From the NCBI GenBank assembly GCA_002350805.1, contig DEFO01000003.1, forward strand, positions 1 through 35,839: a stretch of 35,839 nt of DNA, in the 5' to 3' direction. Made by a program: the position numbers and the translations under genes. A model generated the notes under the pieces. It made no database searches. It had not been told where the DNA came from and was given only the letters and a program-made list of their open reading frames with translations. Positions within the stretch are counted from its first letter, which is position 1; each line of letters starts with the position of its first letter. The stretch comes from Prevotella sp. UBA2850. GTDB taxonomy: Bacteria > Bacteroidota > Bacteroidia > Bacteroidales > Bacteroidaceae. Positions 32,381-35,839 of the stretch are shown piece by piece.

Positions 32381-32446
32381 CGTTTTAATGTCTGAAATAC
32401 ACTGTTTTCGTGTCTGAAATGCGGCCTTTTAATGCGTGAGACAAGC
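32381..32446. promoter_or_regulatory. Three 22-bp phased repeats upstream of the lyase gene (putative operator)
   Basis: Units start at 32381, 32403 and 32425. The motif TGTCTGAAAT occurs identically at 32389-32398 and 32411-32420, exactly 22 bp (two DNA turns) apart; the third copy is decayed (GCGTGAGACA). TTTTAATG or TTTTCGTG precedes each. The repeats lie about 75-135 bp upstream of the lyase ATG, a fitting place for regulator binding. No regulator gene is in the window. Confidence 0.5.
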
Positions 32447-32507
32447 GCCGTCGGCAGTCCGATGTCAATGAATCGGTGCCAACAGGCTTTCTTTCAGTTA
32501 GCCATTA

Positions 32508-32813
32508 TTATTGCTGTCGCAGCATTTCAGTCACGATTTCCAGCATGCGTATGTTCAGTTCGCGGCAGTCGGCCAGTGCATTCCACGCCCAATCTTCCGA
32601 CAGGACACCACGTTTCAGCGTTTGGGGCAGCCGTCCGGCCTCGTCGTCGGCATAGTCTTTCTTCCAATCGTCGCTGCCATAATAGGCCGATAACTGATGA
32701 ATGGCATCCTGAGCCTGTTCATATCGGTCGAGTGCGTCAGCAAGCAATGTGGTGGCCTCAATGGTCTGATTGAGCGCCTGCTCCATTTGTTCTATTCTTT
32801 CTATTTGTGTCAT
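32508..32813 (-). CDS. DUF4298-family protein
   Basis: A 101-residue protein. The start at 32813 gives MTQIERIEQMEQALNQTIEA and is preferred because a -7 box lies just upstream; a longer frame to 32987 crosses the promoter. The protein is helical and acidic, with the family's conserved block YYGSDDWKKDYADDEAG, then LKRGVLSEDWAWNAL and a C-terminal helix (ELNIRMLEIVTEML). DUF4298 proteins are short cytosolic proteins of unknown function. It is monocistronic, divergent from the symporter-family gene and adjacent to the pectin lyase gene, with no functional link evident. Confidence 0.88.
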   Translation of the reverse strand: MTQIERIEQMEQALNQTIEATTLLADALDRYEQAQDAIHQLSAYYGSDDWKKDYADDEAGRLPQTLKRGVLSEDWAWNALADCRELNIRMLEIVTEMLRQQ

Positions 32814-32843
32814 GGTTGTGTGTTTTGATGATGTTCTCTGTTG

Positions 32844-32851
32844 CAAAGATA
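32844..32851 (-). promoter_or_regulatory. Predicted -7 element for the DUF4298 gene
   Basis: Minus-strand TATCTTTG matches TAnnTTTG, 31 bp before the ATG at 32813. This supports the short form of the protein. Confidence 0.6.
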
Positions 32852-32990
32852 CGAAATAATCTGACATGTGAACGCATTTCTTTCCACAAATGCTGATACT
32901 ACCCCCCAAAATATCACCTAAGTCCATACTTTCCCATACGCATTCTGCTACCGTGAAAAGATGGTCGGAAAGAGATGAATCATTCAATTA

Positions 32991-33022
32991 TTTGTTAGAA
33001 TGCGGAAAAAAACGTATCTTTG
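32991..33022 (+). promoter_or_regulatory. Promoter of the symporter-family gene, predicting a leaderless mRNA
   Basis: TTTG at 32991-32994 and TATCTTTG at 33015-33022 are separated by 20 bp, a strong -33/-7 pair. The start codon at 33028 is only five bases after the -7 box, where transcription would begin. Confidence 0.72.
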
Positions 33023-33027
33023 CCGCA

Positions 33028-33969
33028 ATGAAAAAGGTATGCGATTTTATAGCCCGTTGGATGGGAGCACTTGTCTTGCTATTGGCATTGTTCTCATTGT
33101 TCTTCCCGTCTTGCCTGTCGAGAGTGGGCACATGGGTCATCAATCCGATGCTGGGGTTGATCATGTTTGGCATGGGTTTGACGCTCAATCCGTCGGATTT
33201 CCGCGTGGTGTTCAGTCGGCCGAAGGATGTGCTGACGGGTTGTCTGGCACAGTTTACGGTGATGCCCTTGCTGGCATGGTTGCTCGCGAAGTTGTTCGGC
33301 CTGCCTGCCGACCTGGCGTTAGGTGTCATACTGGTAGGTTGTTGTCCGGGAGGCACGGCCTCAAACGTCATCACTTATCTGGCCAAGGGTGATCTGGCAT
33401 TGTCGGTGGGTATGACGGCCACCTCCACCGTCCTGGCGCCCGTGCTCACTCCGCTGCTCACATGGTTGCTGGCCGGCACCTTTGTCGATGTCGACGCATG
33501 GGGCATGTTGCAGTCTATCCTCTATGTGGTGATAGCACCCATCCTGGCCGGATTTCTCATCCAGAAGTTCCTGCCGAGCTTCACTCGGCGGGCTGTCGCC
33601 TATCTGCCGGCATTCTCGTCGTTGATGATAGCCTTACTAGTGTCGATTATCGTGGCTCACAATGCCTCAAAGCTGCTCACCGGCGGACTGCTGGTAGTGC
33701 TCGTGGTGGTGTTGCACAACCTGGGCGGTCTGGCCATTGGTTATGGCATAGGCCGGCTGCTGGGTCTCTCGCATGCCAAGCGTACGGCCATCTCTATTGA
33801 GGTAGGCATGCAGAACAGCGGATTGGCCTCTGGTTTGGCTACGCTTCATTTTGCCGCTTTCCCACTGGCCACCATTCCGGGTGCAGTCTTCAGTGTGTGG
33901 CACAACATCAGCGGTGCCTTGGTGGCAAAACTCTACAGCATGGGCAATAAGCAAAAAGAGTCGTCCTAG
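33028..33969 (+). CDS. Bile acid:sodium symporter family (BASS) transporter
   Basis: A 313-residue membrane protein with about nine or ten hydrophobic helices. The start at 33028 gives MKKVCDFIARWMGALVLLLA, in line with relatives; an upstream in-frame ATG at 32890 would lie inside the promoter. Family marks are GLIMFGMGLTLNPSDF, the crossover helix region VGCCPGGTASNVITYLAKG (Na+/substrate site) at about 110-128, TPLLTWLLAG, and IEVGMQNSGLASGLA at about 258-272 with the second crossover. BASS members carry bile acids, pyruvate or other organic anions; bacterial substrates are rarely bile acids, so the substrate here is not determined. It is probably monocistronic and possibly translated from a leaderless mRNA. 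Confidence 0.93.
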   Translation: MKKVCDFIARWMGALVLLLALFSLFFPSCLSRVGTWVINPMLGLIMFGMGLTLNPSDFRVVFSRPKDVLTGCLAQFTVMPLLAWLLAKLFGLPADLALGVILVGCCPGGTASNVITYLAKGDLALSVGMTATSTVLAPVLTPLLTWLLAGTFVDVDAWGMLQSILYVVIAPILAGFLIQKFLPSFTRRAVAYLPAFSSLMIALLVSIIVAHNASKLLTGGLLVVLVVVLHNLGGLAIGYGIGRLLGLSHAKRTAISIEVGMQNSGLASGLATLHFAAFPLATIPGAVFSVWHNISGALVAKLYSMGNKQKESS

Positions 33970-34042
33970 TTGTTTCCTGCAAACAAAGTTCTGTTAAACA
34001 CCAATCGGTTTTTAGACCCGAAATGTGCCTCCTGACGCCCCC

Positions 34043-34180
34043 ATTTCCAATTAATGCCTAATTGGGTTGCAATTAGTCGATTAATTACACTCTAATTAAT
34101 GCCTAATTACCATGCAATTAATGCCTAATTGCAACGTAATTAATGCCTAATTAGAGTGTAATTAATGCTTAATTGGAAAT
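34043..34180. repeat. 22-bp tandem repeat array, copy B, bounded by 12-bp inverted repeats
   Basis: Five 22-bp units of the same TAATT-N7-AATTA-ATGCC plan as at 22-153 start at 34059, 34082, 34104, 34126 and 34148; one extra base separates the first two. Their 7-mers are GGGTTGC, ACACTCT, ACCATGC, GCAACGT and AGAGTGT. Half units at each end create perfect terminal inverted repeats, ATTTCCAATTAA (34043-34054) and TTAATTGGAAAT (34169-34180). The array lies between convergent genes. The remaining intergenic bases from 33970 to 34268 hold a small TTGTTT/AAACAA hairpin at 33970-33986 and nothing else I recognise. Confidence 0.95.
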
Positions 34181-34268
34181 TACCCATTCTGACCGGGACT
34201 TTGACGACCAGAATCCCCACGACCGCTTTGGGTAAGAAAACTATATCGACAACAAAGACACATAAAAA

Positions 34269-34298
34269 AATCCGATGAACGCGCAGGCTCATCGGATT
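34269..34298 (-). terminator. Intrinsic terminator of the acyl-CoA dehydrogenase gene
   Basis: AATCCGATGA and TCATCGGATT form a perfect 10-bp stem with a 10-nt loop. On the minus strand it is followed by a run of T residues (TTTTTATG) and begins about 30 bases after the stop codon. The other side carries CTTCTTTTTT, so it may work in both directions. Confidence 0.88.
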
Positions 34299-34330
34299 CT
34301 TCTTTTTTGTATATCAGTCAGGTGGTTGAC

Positions 34331-35839
34331 TTACTCCTCTGTCTCGGGCTCCGCAGCCTTGAAGTTGGCCAGATCCTCCACCTGGAAGTTCTTGATGTAG
34401 GCAGCCTTTCCGCAGACATCCTCCTCAGCCATACGTACATATACATTGGCCGACTTCTCGAAGAGCTCAGGACTCTTGGCGGCATCGCGGATGATGAGCA
34501 GCGACATCACCAGTTCGGCAGTCATGTCGTACAGACGGCGTGCCAGGAAGTCGAAGGCATCCTGATTGCTCAAGCCCTTGGCATAGTTGAGGGCCTCCTC
34601 GTAGACGGGGATGAGCTTCTCGACGCGGGCTTTCAGAGCGCCATTGGCCTCTGCGGTCAGGTCGGCAAGCATCTCCTTGATGTTGTTGAGCATGGTGCCG
34701 TTGGAGATGTAGCGGATGGCAGCCACGACCTGCAACTGGGTGGTACCCTCGTAGATGGAGAAGATGCGTGCGTCACGATAGAGGCGCTGGCTCTTATATT
34801 CCATGATGAAGCCGCTACCGCCATGTACCGAGATGGCATCGTAGGCATTCTGGTTGGCATACTCAGAGTTCATACCCTTGGCGAGCGGTGTGAAGGCATC
34901 GGCCAGACGCTGATACTTCTTCAGTTCTTGCTTCTCCTCGGGTGTGAGCTTACGGTCGCGCTCGATGTCCTCCAAGCACTTATAGATGTCGACGTAGCAG
35001 GCTGTCTGATACAACAGCGAGCGGCCGGCATCGAGCTTGGCCTTCATGCGAGAGAGCATGTCGTAGACAGCGGGGAAGTTGATGATCTTCTCGCCGAACT
35101 GCTGGCGCTCTTTGGCATAGGCCAGGGCTTCGTTGTAAGCCTCCTGCTCCACACCCACGCTCTGAGCGGCAATACCCAGACGGGCACCGTTCATCAGGGC
35201 CATCACATACTTGATCAGTCCCAGGCGAGTGCTACCGCAGAGCTCAGCCTTGGCGTTCTTGTAGGTCAGCTCGCAGGTGGGTGAACCATGGATACCGAGT
35301 TTGTGCTCTATGTGGCGCACGTTCACACCACCGTTGCGCTTGTCGTAGATGAACATTGACAGTCCGCGGCCGTCCTTCGTGCCTTCCTCCGAGCGGGCCA
35401 GCACGAGGTGGATGTCAGAGTCACCGTTGGTGATGAAACGCTTCACACCATTCAGTCGCCAACAGTTTTCCTTCTCATCGAAGGTGGCCTTCAGCATCAC
35501 GCGCTGCAGGTCGGAACCGGCATCGGGCTCGGTGAGGTCCATACTCATGCCCTCGCCAGCGCAGACACGGGGGATATACTTCTGACGCTGCTCCTCAGAA
35601 CCGAACTCATACAGGGTGTCGATACAGCTCTGCAGACTCCAGATGTTCTGGAAACCGGCATCGGCAGCCGAAATCATCTCGCTCAGCATCGAGAAGATGG
35701 CGTTAGGCAGGTTCAGACCGCCGTAACGACGGGGCATCGATACTCCCCACAGACCAGCCTTGCGGGTGGCATCGAGGTTTTCGAATGTCTTCGAGGCGTA
35801 GATCATACGGCCGTTCTCGAGGTGCGGACCTTCCAGGTC
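34331..35839 (-). CDS. Acyl-CoA dehydrogenase, partial (5' end outside the window)
   Basis: At least 502 residues. The frame stays open to the window edge (DLEGPHLENGR precedes the first internal ATG at 35806), so the N-terminus is missing. It has the acyl-CoA dehydrogenase layout: MPRRYGGLNLP, GMSMDLTEPDAGSDL (flavin/substrate loop), KRFITNGDSD, the helical C-terminal core with RQQFGEKI, and YEGTTQLQ with the Glu expected to be the catalytic base. A further C-terminal domain of about 120 residues (from ISNGTMLNNIKEM) matches the extra acyl-CoA dehydrogenase C-domain of larger family members. It oxidises an acyl-CoA with FAD, passing electrons to ETF; etfAB genes may lie beyond the window. 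The acyl chain length cannot be judged. Confidence 0.93.
   Translation of the reverse strand, partial: DLEGPHLENGRMIYASKTFENLDATRKAGLWGVSMPRRYGGLNLPNAIFSMLSEMISAADAGFQNIWSLQSCIDTLYEFGSEEQRQKYIPRVCAGEGMSMDLTEPDAGSDLQRVMLKATFDEKENCWRLNGVKRFITNGDSDIHLVLARSEEGTKDGRGLSMFIYDKRNGGVNVRHIEHKLGIHGSPTCELTYKNAKAELCGSTRLGLIKYVMALMNGARLGIAAQSVGVEQEAYNEALAYAKERQQFGEKIINFPAVYDMLSRMKAKLDAGRSLLYQTACYVDIYKCLEDIERDRKLTPEEKQELKKYQRLADAFTPLAKGMNSEYANQNAYDAISVHGGSGFIMEYKSQRLYRDARIFSIYEGTTQLQVVAAIRYISNGTMLNNIKEMLADLTAEANGALKARVEKLIPVYEEALNYAKGLSNQDAFDFLARRLYDMTAELVMSLLIIRDAAKSPELFEKSANVYVRMAEEDVCGKAAYIKNFQVEDLANFKAAEPETEE

Noticed and set aside
34188..34232. Short peptide DRDFDDQNPHDRFG before a stop codon
   Set aside because: It is preceded closely by an in-frame stop and has no start codon, so there is not enough to call a gene or a pseudogene.

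Overview
The window looks like a chromosomal segment of a Bacteroidota bacterium, most likely a Bacteroidales of the Prevotella group. This is inferred from recurrent TAnnTTTG -7 promoter boxes, scarce Shine-Dalgarno sites, Bacteroidota-restricted families (DUF4251, DUF5683, START-like), the gene order lpxB-surE-parA-parB-DUF5683-mltD-relA, and word-like low-complexity repeats between genes. There is no transposase, integrase, phage gene or CRISPR-cas gene. The content is mostly core or housekeeping with a small pectin-degradation accessory pair.

Layout. 1-240: a 22-bp tandem repeat array and a terminator. 241-5732 (minus): a six-gene envelope operon exbB-exbD-exbD-tonB-PstS-like lipoprotein-TPR protein. 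5927-10973 (minus): aspartate aminotransferase, bifunctional ribBA, an LptF/LptG-type LPS-export permease and a START-like protein. 11100-11176: tRNA with anticodon CAT and its terminator. 11404-13680 (minus): a UvrA-type ABC protein with no UvrB-binding domain. 14094-15522 (plus): a DUF445 membrane protein and a DUF4251 lipoprotein. 15702-15833: an unannotated 38-43 aa gene with its own promoter and terminator. 15957-17426 (minus): a XylE-type sugar transporter. 18012-21254 (plus): a large tricorn-like S41 protease. 21263-21421: a nested inverted-repeat structure. 21456-23406 (minus): surE and lpxB. 23507-29706 (plus): parA, parB, DUF5683, mltD-like and relA/spoT. 29822-32313: convergent pectinesterase and oligogalacturonate lyase. 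32508-33969: divergent DUF4298 protein and bile-acid/sodium symporter-family protein. 34043-34180: a second array of the same 22-bp repeat. 34331-35839 (minus): an acyl-CoA dehydrogenase cut by the window end.

The genes fall into functional sets: inner-membrane energy transfer to the outer membrane (ExbBD/TonB), LPS synthesis and export (LpxB, LptF-like), chromosome segregation (ParAB), wall turnover (MltD), the stringent response (Rel) and pectin use (pectinesterase plus oligogalacturonate lyase).

Most of the unexplained signal is in noncoding DNA: the two 22-bp arrays with a constant 15-bp core and a variable 7-mer, the small gene at 15702, the 159-bp nested inverted repeat at 21263, helically phased 22-bp repeats upstream of the oligogalacturonate lyase, a 9-bp minisatellite between two divergent promoters, and a shared AGGTATGATTACCT-type element in distant intergenic regions. 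All identifications were made by reading the sequence; no database search was run.
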